Assembly: GCF_000747075.1 (NCBI RefSeq)
Contig: NZ_AVCH01000151.1
Span: 1 to 32,360 of the forward strand
DNA: 32,360 nt
Source: Arenimonas malthae CC-JY-1
GTDB lineage: Bacteria; Pseudomonadota; Gammaproteobacteria; Xanthomonadales; Xanthomonadaceae
Direction of reading: 5' to 3'
A program made the position numbers and the translations under genes. Under the pieces are notes generated by a model. It did no database searches and was not told the DNA's origin. It saw only the letters and a program-made list of their open reading frames with translations. This document shows positions 25,453-32,360 of the stretch, piece after piece. Within the stretch, counting starts at the first letter, position 1. Every line of letters begins with the position of its first letter.

Positions 25453-26754
25453 TCAGACGGCAGTCGGCGGGCCCGCCGGCCCGCGCTCGCGACGGCCATG
25501 GGCCCGCGCCAGCGACCAGCCGGTGAACGCCCAGGCCAGGGCCAGGCCCGCGCCGGCCACGGCCACCACCGCCGGGTGCCCGGCGATGGCGTCGACGCCC
25601 GTCTTCACCCAGCCGCTCACTGCGTCGGCGCCACGGTAGACCGCGGTGTCGATGACGTTCTTGGCCTTGTACTTGGCTTCGGCCGGGACCGCGGTGAACA
25701 GCATTTCGCGGCCGGGGCGGGCGAGGGCGTATTCACCGGCGCGGCGCGTCACCATCACCACCGCGAACACGGCGAAGGTGGGCGCCAGCGCCAGCCACAG
25801 GAAACCCAGGGCCATCACCACCGGCACTGCGGTCAGCAGCACCGCCAGCCCCAGCCGCTGCACGATGCGGCCGGTGAGGAAGAGCTGGGTGAGGATGGCC
25901 AGCGACTGCACGATGAAGTCGAGCAGGCCGAACACCCGCGTCTGGTCTTCGCGGTCCGGGAAGTGCAGCTCCACCAGCCGCGCCTGCTCGAAATAAAGGA
26001 AGGTGGTGACGCTGGCCAGCAGCACCACGAAGGTGGCGATGCCCATCAGGTAGGGCGAGGAGAACACCGTGGTCAGGCCGGCGAAGGGATTGCCGCCGAG
26101 CGGCTCGCGCCGTGCCATGGTTTCGCCGGCCTCGAGCGGGTGGCGGTCGCGCCAGAGCTGCAGGACCACCGCCGCGCCGGCCGAAGCCAGCAGCAGCGCC
26201 GTGGCCAGCACCATCAAACCCGCGTGCCCGAGCGGGCCCACCAGCAGCACGGCCAGCAGCGGCCCGAGCAGGCCGCCGGCGCTGGCGCCGGCCGCCATTA
26301 GTGCGAACAGGCGCCTGGCCTGGGTGGCTGCGAACAGGTCCGCCAGCACGCTCCAGGCCACAGAGACGGACAGCAGATTGAACACCGACAGCCAGACGTA
26401 GAAGCTGCGTGCCACCCAAGGGTTGTCCGGCGCGCCGGCAATGGCCGCGGCGAAACCCAGCAGGTTCAGCGCGAAGAAGCCGTAGGTCCAGGGCAGGATG
26501 CGCCGTCTCCGCGCCCGCGCGGCGAGCAGGCCGAACAGCGGGATGGCGGCCAGCATCGTGATGAAAGTGGCCGTGAAAAGCCACTTCAGGTTTTCCACGC
26601 CGCTGGCGATGCCCATGGTTTCGCGCATCGACCGCAGCATGAAATAGCCCGCGAACAGCAGCAGGAACATGGCCACGCCGGCCAGCACGGCCGGCGCTTC
26701 GTCGGGCGCGACGCCGAACAGCCGGGACAGGAAACGCGCAACGGGTCCCGGCAT
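25453..26754 (-). CDS. Nucleotide-carrier-like (Npt1/Npt2-type) MFS membrane protein
   Basis: 433 residues with about 10-12 hydrophobic segments. The segment ARPGREMLFTAVPAEAKYKA, followed by KNVIDTAVYRGADAVSGW, is the recurring signature of bacterial relatives of the ATP/ADP carriers of Rickettsia and chlamydia. Free-living members are common and their substrate is generally unknown, so nucleotide exchange is not implied. Its GAGGAG ribosome site overlaps the stop of the aldo/keto reductase gene 10 bases upstream, so the two form an operon. The stop is followed at once by a hairpin (25454-25411), and the first strong terminator is 262 bases further. Confidence 0.85.
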   Translation of the reverse strand: MPGPVARFLSRLFGVAPDEAPAVLAGVAMFLLLFAGYFMLRSMRETMGIASGVENLKWLFTATFITMLAAIPLFGLLAARARRRRILPWTYGFFALNLLGFAAAIAGAPDNPWVARSFYVWLSVFNLLSVSVAWSVLADLFAATQARRLFALMAAGASAGGLLGPLLAVLLVGPLGHAGLMVLATALLLASAGAAVVLQLWRDRHPLEAGETMARREPLGGNPFAGLTTVFSSPYLMGIATFVVLLASVTTFLYFEQARLVELHFPDREDQTRVFGLLDFIVQSLAILTQLFLTGRIVQRLGLAVLLTAVPVVMALGFLWLALAPTFAVFAVVMVTRRAGEYALARPGREMLFTAVPAEAKYKAKNVIDTAVYRGADAVSGWVKTGVDAIAGHPAVVAVAGAGLALAWAFTGWSLARAHGRRERGPAGPPTAV

Positions 26755-26764
26755 CGGGCTCTCC

Positions 26765-27682
26765 TCAGGTGAACATCGCGACGAGCTCGGCGCACTGCGC
26801 CGTCGTCAGGGTGGGGCCGAAGCCCGCGCGCAGGTTGTCGTCCTGGCGGTCGGGTTTGCCGGTGGCGGGGATCACCACCGTCACGGCCGGGTGGGCCAGC
26901 GTGAACTTCAGGAACATCTGCGCCCACGAGGTGACGCCGGCTTCGGCGGCCCAGCCCGGCAGCGGCTTGCCGGACACGCGGGCGAACAGCCGGCCGTCGT
27001 CGAAGGCGCGGTTGACCATCACCGCCACGCCGTGGTCGGCGGCCACCGGCAGCACGCGCTTGCCGGCATTGGGCGCCGACACCGAATAGTTGATCTGCAC
27101 GAAGTCGGGCTTCTCGGCCGCGACGATGTCGGCCAGCGTGTCGTGGGCGCTGTCGAGGTAGTGGGTGAGGCCCACGTACTTCACCTTGCCCCGGGCCTTG
27201 AGTTCGCGCGCCAGCGCCAGCTGGGTCTTCCAGTCGCGCAGGTTGTGCACGGCCAGAAGTTCCACCCGGTCGGTGCGCAGCCGGCGCAGCGAGTCGGCGA
27301 ACTGCGCCTCGCCCGCGGCGCGGTTGTCGGCGGCGAGCTTGGTGGCCAGGAAGATGCGATCGCGCAGGCCCAGTTCGGCCAGCAGGTCGCCCAGCACGTC
27401 CTCGGCATTGCCGTAGTTGGGCGAGGTGTCGATCACCGTGGCGCCGCCGGCGACGAAGCGGCGCAGCACCTCGCGCAGCGGCTCGCGCCCGGCGGCGTCC
27501 ACCTCGAAGCTGCCCGAGGTGCCCATGCCGATGGCCGGGATAGTCTCGCCGCTGGCGGGAATCACGCGGCGCGCGATCGGCCGCGGGGCAGGGCGGCCCG
27601 AGGCGAAGGCGGGCAGGGCGGGCAGCGCCGCGGCAGCGGCGGCGGCGATCGCGGCGCTGAGGAATGCTCGGCGGTTGGCCAT
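26765..27682 (-). CDS. Tat-exported aldo/keto reductase family protein
   Basis: 305 residues. The N-terminus MANRRAFLSAAIAAAAAAAL carries a twin-arginine motif (NRRAFLS), then a hydrophobic stretch and an ASG cleavage region, so Tat export of the folded protein is expected. The aldo/keto reductase barrel follows from about residue 35, with the catalytic tetrad visible: Asp and Tyr in DTSPNYGNAEDVLG, Lys in FLATKLA and His in AVHNL. Cytoplasmic relatives use NADPH, so a periplasmic member needs another explanation of cofactor supply (cofactor carried in with the folded protein, or none). It is cotranscribed with the MFS gene downstream. Confidence 0.9.
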   Translation of the reverse strand: MANRRAFLSAAIAAAAAAALPALPAFASGRPAPRPIARRVIPASGETIPAIGMGTSGSFEVDAAGREPLREVLRRFVAGGATVIDTSPNYGNAEDVLGDLLAELGLRDRIFLATKLAADNRAAGEAQFADSLRRLRTDRVELLAVHNLRDWKTQLALARELKARGKVKYVGLTHYLDSAHDTLADIVAAEKPDFVQINYSVSAPNAGKRVLPVAADHGVAVMVNRAFDDGRLFARVSGKPLPGWAAEAGVTSWAQMFLKFTLAHPAVTVVIPATGKPDRQDDNLRAGFGPTLTTAQCAELVAMFT

Positions 27683-27776
27683 GGCGTGGGACCTCTGTCG
27701 GCTGGGGAAGCCCGGATCGTCCCGCAGGCTACGTTAACGCCTTGTCCAGCCGCCCCTGCCGGTGGTCAGGGCGACT

Positions 27777-29291
27777 TCAGAGCGGTCCGCCCGGCGGGTC
27801 GTCGCGGAAGCGGCGCGGCGACAGGCTGCGCGTGAACCGGAACACGCCCTCGCGCACCACGCGCGTCAGCACCAGGTCGACCACCGTGGTCTGGTTCGGC
27901 TCCAGCACGGCCAGGAGGTCGTCCAGGCCCTCGCCGAGTTCCGCCGGCCAATGCTCCACCCACCGGCCCGTTTCCCGCGGCTGCAGCCGCAGGCCGTAGG
28001 GCGGGCGCGGGACCAGGGCCGGGCGAAGCACGCGGTCGTCGTCGTCGGTGATGGCCTCGCAGCCCGCGAGCGCCGCGTGGTTGAGGAAAAACGCCAGGTG
28101 GCCCGGGGCGCGCCGGTTGCCCTGGCGATCCGTGAGGAATCCCGCGGGCAACTGGTTCGGGTCGCCGGCCGGGCCGCCCGTGAGCAGCAGGTCCATGTCG
28201 GGCACCCGCGCGCCGTGGTTGTCGAGCAGGCGGAACAGCACCATGGCGTGCGGGTCGTGGAAATAGCGCCGGTCCGGGAGCACCGGTACCCTCTCGAGCT
28301 CGACCCGCCGCGCGGGCTGCTGGTGCACGGCGTTTTCGGCCTCGAACGCGCGCCGCAGCGCGAGGTAGCCGGCCTCGTCGGCCACGTCCAGGCAGCGCAG
28401 CACCGCGTCCACGGTGGGGTGCGGACGACCGTCGTCGCGCACGCTGGCCATGACGCCCATCGTGTCGCCGCTGTGGGAGAGGCCGGGCAGGATCTTGAAG
28501 GCGCTGGGCGCCGCGCGGGTGTCGGAGCGCAGCCGCAGCGCGCGCAGCCGGCGGCGCGCTGCCGCCAGGCTTTCGCCGGCCGGCACCGGGGCCTGTTCCA
28601 GCACCACGTGCCGGCAGTTGAGGTTGGCGCTGGCCAGGCGCACCACGCCGTCGCCGCCGGTCTCGCCGGTGTAGGCGTTGACGTGGTCGTAGAGCTTGCG
28701 GTCGATGGCGTCGCCGCAGAGCACGAACGGGAACAGCGGGTTCGCGCCACGGGTGGGATGCAGCCCCGGGTAGTCGTGGATCCAGCGCAGGTTGAGCGCC
28801 AGCGACTCCGGGCTGCCCAGCTCCAGCCAGTCCAGGACGCCCTGGCCCGGCTCCACGCCGTTGAACCAGGCCTTGATGCCCGCAAGCCGGCTCTTGCCCA
28901 GCTGCGCCAGCGCCGAGCCGAAGTTGGCCGGGGCCAGCATGACCAGGTGCGACAAAGGGCATTCGGCCAGGCGGCCGGTCGCCACGTAGTGGCGGTCCAG
29001 CCACTCGCGCACCACGGGGCCGCCGGTGCTGTGGGTGATGCAGGCGAATCGCCGGCGCCCGCCGGCTTCGGCGAGCACGCGCCTGGCGGCGTGTTCGAAC
29101 GCGCGCGCGATGTCCTCGATCCGCACCTCGTCGCGGAAGCTGACGTACTGGCCGAGGTGGACGTGGGCGACGTCGAAGCCAGGGCCGCCACGGCGGGCGG
29201 ATTCGGACTTCAGGCGGGCGGGCAGTTCGCCGTAGGTGGCGGTGCTGGTGACGCTCCAGCCGTGCACGAAGACGAGCAGGGGCTTGGCCAT
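27777..29291 (-). CDS. Alpha/beta hydrolase (lipase/phospholipase-like) with unassigned C-terminal half
   Basis: 504 residues, no signal peptide, so cytoplasmic unless exported by a dedicated system. The N-terminal half is an alpha/beta hydrolase: oxyanion region LLVFVHGWSV, nucleophile elbow THSTGGPVVREWL with Ser88, acid in GGDGVVRLAS (Asp214) and probable catalytic His273 in LPGLSHSGDTMGV. The GGDGVV acid loop is typical of esterase/lipase proteins of the DUF676/PGAP1-like type and of some phospholipase effectors. From about residue 320 to the end lies a region I do not recognise, with FHDPHAMVLFRLLDNHG and a strand-rich terminus. The neighbours give no pathway. It is divergent from the HD-GYP gene across 62 bases. 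Confidence 0.8.
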   Translation of the reverse strand: MAKPLLVFVHGWSVTSTATYGELPARLKSESARRGGPGFDVAHVHLGQYVSFRDEVRIEDIARAFEHAARRVLAEAGGRRRFACITHSTGGPVVREWLDRHYVATGRLAECPLSHLVMLAPANFGSALAQLGKSRLAGIKAWFNGVEPGQGVLDWLELGSPESLALNLRWIHDYPGLHPTRGANPLFPFVLCGDAIDRKLYDHVNAYTGETGGDGVVRLASANLNCRHVVLEQAPVPAGESLAAARRRLRALRLRSDTRAAPSAFKILPGLSHSGDTMGVMASVRDDGRPHPTVDAVLRCLDVADEAGYLALRRAFEAENAVHQQPARRVELERVPVLPDRRYFHDPHAMVLFRLLDNHGARVPDMDLLLTGGPAGDPNQLPAGFLTDRQGNRRAPGHLAFFLNHAALAGCEAITDDDDRVLRPALVPRPPYGLRLQPRETGRWVEHWPAELGEGLDDLLAVLEPNQTTVVDLVLTRVVREGVFRFTRSLSPRRFRDDPPGGPL

Positions 29292-29353
29292 GGGAGGTCT
29301 CGGGGGGCTGTCTCCATGCTAACGTAGCGCCGCCACAGGGAGGGACGCAGGGG

Positions 29354-30574
29354 ATGGCCGTCGAAGAGCGGCAGATGCTGGTGGGTCTGCTTGAAAAGGG
29401 GATGTACGTCAATCGCCTCGACCGCGACTGGGTCGGCACGCCCTTTCCCTTCCAGGGTTTCGTGATCGCCAGCGACGAGGACATCGAGCTGCTGGGGCTG
29501 TATTGCACCAGCGTGTTCATCGACGTCGAGAAGAGCGCGGCGCCCAGCCGGCCCTCGATGCGCGTCGCCAGCGCCGGTTCGCGCCAGGTGTTCCCCAAGC
29601 GCGGCCCTGAATACGTCAACACCGTCGCCGTCCAGGACGAGGTGCCGCGCGCCCGCGAAGCGCACACCGAACTGCGCAAGCTGGCCGAGCGCATCGCCGA
29701 CGACGTGCGCGCCGGCCGCAGGCTCGAGCCGGGCGTGGTGCAGGAAGCCGTCGAACCGATGGTGGAAAGCCTGGTGCGCAACGCCGACGCCCTGTTCTGG
29801 CTGATGGCGCTGATGAAACGCGACGACTACGCCTACAGCCACGCCGTGAACTGCAGCGCCCTGGCGGCCGCCTTCGGCCGGCACCTGGCGCTGCCGCGCG
29901 ACGTGCTGGTGGAACTAGCCACCGGCGGCTTCCTGCTCGACGCGGGCATGGTCACGCTGCCCGAAGACCTCACCCAGCACACCGGCAAGCTCGACGGCGA
30001 AGCCGTCCAGCTCATGCGCAGCCACGTCCAGCGCAGCATGGAGGTGCTCGACCAGGCCGGCATCACCGGCAAGTGGGCGCGCGAGCTGGTGGCCGGCCAC
30101 CACGAGCGCCATGACGGCAGCGGCTACCCGCAATCCCTGGCCGGCGACCGCATCCCGCTCGCCGCGCGCATGGGCGCGGTGGTGGACACCTACGACGCGC
30201 TGCGCAGCGACCGCCCGCACCGCACCGGCGATTCCCGCCATGGCGCGCTGCAAACCCTCTACCGCGCCCGCGACCGGCTGTTCCAGGCCGAGGTGGTGGA
30301 ACAGTTCCTGCAGTGCCTGGGTGTCTACCCCACGGGTTCGCTGGTGGAGCTGAGCACCGGCGAAGTGGGCATCGTGATGGCGCAGAACCAGGTGCGCCGC
30401 CTGCGCCCGCGCGTGATGCTGCTGCTCGACGCCAACAAGCAGCCCTACCAGCCCTACCGCGACGTCGACCTGATGGCCGGCGACCCGAACGTGGCCGAGG
30501 GCAGCGTCAAGATCCGCACCGCGCTCGAGCCCGGCGCCTACGGCCTCGACCCGGCCGACCTGTTCCTGCTGTGA
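29354..30574 (+). CDS. DUF3391 plus HD-GYP domain protein with altered HD motif
   Basis: 406 residues, with a strong purine-rich ribosome site before ATG 29354. The N-terminal DUF3391 (about 8-60, GMYVNRLDRDWVGTPFPFQG) is followed by an HD-GYP domain (about 150-290). HD-GYP enzymes hydrolyse cyclic di-GMP. Retained here are H163 (YSHAVN), the His in LMRSHVQRS, and HHERHDGSGYP (from H249) with VVDTYDAL. The central HD, normally in LLHDIGK, reads LLDAGM: His is replaced by Leu195 and the Lys by Met199. With a metal ligand lost, hydrolysis is doubtful, and a binding or scaffold role is possible. The GGDEF/EAL gene follows after 13 bases. Confidence 0.92.
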   Translation: MAVEERQMLVGLLEKGMYVNRLDRDWVGTPFPFQGFVIASDEDIELLGLYCTSVFIDVEKSAAPSRPSMRVASAGSRQVFPKRGPEYVNTVAVQDEVPRAREAHTELRKLAERIADDVRAGRRLEPGVVQEAVEPMVESLVRNADALFWLMALMKRDDYAYSHAVNCSALAAAFGRHLALPRDVLVELATGGFLLDAGMVTLPEDLTQHTGKLDGEAVQLMRSHVQRSMEVLDQAGITGKWARELVAGHHERHDGSGYPQSLAGDRIPLAARMGAVVDTYDALRSDRPHRTGDSRHGALQTLYRARDRLFQAEVVEQFLQCLGVYPTGSLVELSTGEVGIVMAQNQVRRLRPRVMLLLDANKQPYQPYRDVDLMAGDPNVAEGSVKIRTALEPGAYGLDPADLFLL

Positions 30575-30587
30575 GCGCGCCGCGGCC

Positions 30588-31829
30588 ATGGTGATCGAAA
30601 GCGGACTGCTCGCCCGGCTCGAGCCGCTGGTGGACGCCAGCCGCGGCAAGGGCGTGCCGCTGGGCGTGCTGATGGTCGGCCTGCAGGGCCTGCGCGAGCT
30701 TCGCATCCGCAGCGGTTACGCCGCCGCCAGCGAGCTGGTCGAACGGGCCGGCGCGCTGCTGCGCGAGGCGCTGCGCCCCGGCGACGAGGTGGTCGAACTC
30801 GGCCGCGGGGATTTCGCCGTGCTGCTGCCGAACCTGCGCGACGGCCAGCACGCGCTGCTGGCGGCGGCGCGCCTGCTGCGCCAGTTCGAGCAGCCCGTGG
30901 TGGCCGACGGCCAGCCGGTGCTGGCGTCGGTGGCGGTGGGCATCGCCATGTGCCCGGAACACGCCGACCAGCCCGACCGGCTTTGCCGCCAGGCCGAGCA
31001 AGCCATGCTGATGGCGCGCCACGAACCCGACCGGATGCGCCTGTGCGGCGATTTCCCGGTCGCGCCGGGCATCGACCCGGCCGACCTGCTCGCGGCCATC
31101 CACGCCGGCCAGCTGGAAATGCACCTGCAGCCGGTGCTCGACATCCGCCGCAAGGCCGTCATCGGCGCCGAGGCGCTGGCGCGCTGGACCCACCCGGTGC
31201 GCGGCGTGGTCAGCCCGGCGGTGTTCGTGCCGGTGGCGGAGAACTCCGGGATGATCAGCCAGTTCACCCGCTGGGCCATCAACGCCAGCCTGCAGCACGC
31301 CGCCGAGGCGCGCGCCCAGGGCCTGGCGCTGACGATCTCGATGAACCTCTCTGCCACCGCCTTCGCCGAACGCGGCCTGGTGGAACAGATCCTCGGCGCG
31401 CTGCGCCTGTGGGACGCCGCGCCCAGGGACCTGGTGGTGGAGGTGACCGAAACCGCCATCGTCGCCGACCTGCAGCGCGGCGCCGTGCAGCTCAAGCGCC
31501 TGAACGCCGAGGGCATCCGCGTCTCGATCGACGACTTCGGCGTCGGCAATGCCTCGGTGGCCTACCTCAAGCAGTTCCCGGCCACCGAGATGAAGATCGA
31601 CCAGTCCTTCGTCACCCACATGCTGGGCGACCTGCGCTCGATGCAGCTGGTGAAGGCGATGATCGGCTTCGCCCACACGATGGGCATGCGCGTGGTCGCC
31701 GAAGGCGTGGAGGACACGGACACGCTGCAGGCCCTGGCCGACCTCAACTGCAACCTGGCCCAGGGTTACGGCATCGGCCGGCCGCAGCCGGCGGCCGAAT
31801 TCATCGCCGAATTCGCGCGCAATCGCTGA
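30588..31829 (+). CDS. Degenerate GGDEF plus EAL domain protein
   Basis: 413 residues, soluble, no membrane segment. The GGDEF half (about 20-150) has GRGDF at 72-76 instead of GG(D/E)EF, so diguanylate cyclase activity is unlikely and it may sense GTP. The EAL half (about 160-410) keeps its catalytic motifs: EAL at 195-197 in GAEALARWTHP, SMNLSATAF, VTETAIVAD, SIDDFGVGNAS (D315, D316), MKIDQSFV, VAEGVED and QGYGIGRPQ. It is thus predicted to be an active cyclic di-GMP phosphodiesterase controlled by its own GGDEF domain and perhaps by the preceding HD-GYP protein. It converges with the receiver gene, with 9 bases between the stops. Confidence 0.92.
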   Translation: MVIESGLLARLEPLVDASRGKGVPLGVLMVGLQGLRELRIRSGYAAASELVERAGALLREALRPGDEVVELGRGDFAVLLPNLRDGQHALLAAARLLRQFEQPVVADGQPVLASVAVGIAMCPEHADQPDRLCRQAEQAMLMARHEPDRMRLCGDFPVAPGIDPADLLAAIHAGQLEMHLQPVLDIRRKAVIGAEALARWTHPVRGVVSPAVFVPVAENSGMISQFTRWAINASLQHAAEARAQGLALTISMNLSATAFAERGLVEQILGALRLWDAAPRDLVVEVTETAIVADLQRGAVQLKRLNAEGIRVSIDDFGVGNASVAYLKQFPATEMKIDQSFVTHMLGDLRSMQLVKAMIGFAHTMGMRVVAEGVEDTDTLQALADLNCNLAQGYGIGRPQPAAEFIAEFARNR

Positions 31830-31838
31830 ACCTCGCGC

Positions 31839-32360
31839 TCAGGCGGTTTCCTCGTCGTCCTGTCCGGCCCGTGCACCCGCGGGCAGGCGCCGCGGCACGC
31901 GCTGGGCGTCGAGCAGGCGCTCGATGCGGGCGAACACCTCGGCGCGCGAGAACGGCTTCTTCATGAAGTCGTCGGCGCCGATGCGGTGCACGTAGAACTG
32001 CTCGGTGGCCTGTTCGTTGCCGCTGATCATGATCACCGGGATGTCGCGCGTGTACGGGTCGCGGCGCAGCTGGCGCAGCGCGGCGAAGCCGTCCATGCCC
32101 GGCAGCACGATGTCGAGGAAGATGAGTTCCGGCGACTGGGTGCGGGCGATTTCCAGGCCCAGCTCGGCGTCGCCGGCCTCGAGCACGTGGTAATCGTTCT
32201 GGCGCAGCATGCGCGAGAGCAGGGCGACGATGGTGGCGGAATCGTCGATCACCAGCATGCGGGTGCCGGAGCGGGCGTTGGTGCGCGGCTTGCCGCGGCG
32301 CTCGGGACCGGCGGGATTGGCCGCCGCAGGCTCGGCGCCGCCGGCGGCCGGCGCGCTGGG
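31839..32360 (-). CDS. Response-regulator receiver protein, 5' end beyond the window
   Basis: The frame is open to the right edge. Before the receiver domain there are at least 34 residues of Ala/Pro/Arg-rich sequence (ending RRGKPRTNARSGTR), so ATG 32258 (MLVIDDSATIVALLSRMLRQ) is probably internal. The receiver is complete: acidic pair in VIDDSA, phosphoacceptor Asp in LIFLDIVLPGMDG, Ser in VIMISGNE and Lys in MKKPFSRAEVF. No output domain follows, only a short tail. Single-domain receivers pass signals by protein contact. Convergence with the two c-di-GMP genes suggests a shared circuit, which is not proven. Confidence 0.85.
   Translation of the reverse strand, partial: PSAPAAGGAEPAAANPAGPERRGKPRTNARSGTRMLVIDDSATIVALLSRMLRQNDYHVLEAGDAELGLEIARTQSPELIFLDIVLPGMDGFAALRQLRRDPYTRDIPVIMISGNEQATEQFYVHRIGADDFMKKPFSRAEVFARIERLLDAQRVPRRLPAGARAGQDDEETA

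Noticed and set aside
1-32360. tRNA, rRNA, CRISPR arrays, phage or insertion-sequence genes
   Set aside because: I looked on both strands and saw no tRNA-like or rRNA sequence, no regularly spaced direct repeats and no transposase or integrase motifs.

Overview
The window is a stretch of very GC-rich (about 70%) gammaproteobacterial chromosome. It is densely packed, with many 4-base ATGA/GTGA overlaps between genes. The gene set (cvpA-purF next to a SPOR protein, a ppi-lpxH pair, Zur with a ZnuD-type receptor, hut genes using the HutF route, DUF3391/HD-GYP proteins) and a GTAG-headed palindromic repeat fit the Xanthomonadales (Lysobacteraceae: Lysobacter/Luteimonas/Arenimonas-like). That placement is inference; the window has no rRNA or other taxonomic marker. 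I see no insertion sequence, prophage, CRISPR array or tRNA.

Layout. (1) 1-4137 (+): end of a double-SPOR protein, cvpA, purF, a DUF455 ferritin-like protein and a lipoprotein. (2) 4134-4196: an inverted repeat pair whose two arms supply the stop codons of the two convergent genes flanking it. (3) 4193-5559 (-): lpxH and an exported cyclophilin, divergent from gltX (5666-7066). (4) 7118-11503: a zinc module made of zur, an exported AstE/AspA-like zinc enzyme overlapping zur, a ZnuD-like TonB receptor and a divergent MerC-domain membrane protein. A Zur-box-like AT-rich site lies between the last two. (5) 11588-11767: ribosomal protein THX with its own promoter and terminator. (6) 11835-19636: part of the histidine utilisation pathway. 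hutI and a CaiB-type CoA transferase are on the minus strand. hutF, an orphan GspE/PilB-like ATPase, hutU and a TonB-C protein are on the plus strand. hutH and hutG are not here. (7) 19731-24427: VOC protein, UbiB/ABC1 kinase, S4 RNA-binding protein, YaiI-type protein, and a LysR regulator divergent from an EamA transporter. (8) 24428-25452: about 1 kb without a gene. It holds a second repeat pair, a 466-bp head-to-head inverted element and a minus-strand intrinsic terminator that may end an unannotated small RNA. (9) 25453-29291 (-): nucleotide-carrier-like MFS protein, Tat-type aldo/keto reductase, and an alpha/beta hydrolase with an unassigned C-terminal half. (10) 29354-32360: a c-di-GMP module with a degenerate HD-GYP protein, a degenerate-GGDEF/intact-EAL protein, and the convergent receiver protein running off the right edge.

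Most of the window is ordinary core genome. The parts I would look at first are the zinc module with its Zur-type site, the repeat/RNA island at 24.4-25.45 kb, the c-di-GMP pair with altered catalytic motifs, and the orphan secretion-type ATPase embedded in the hut genes.
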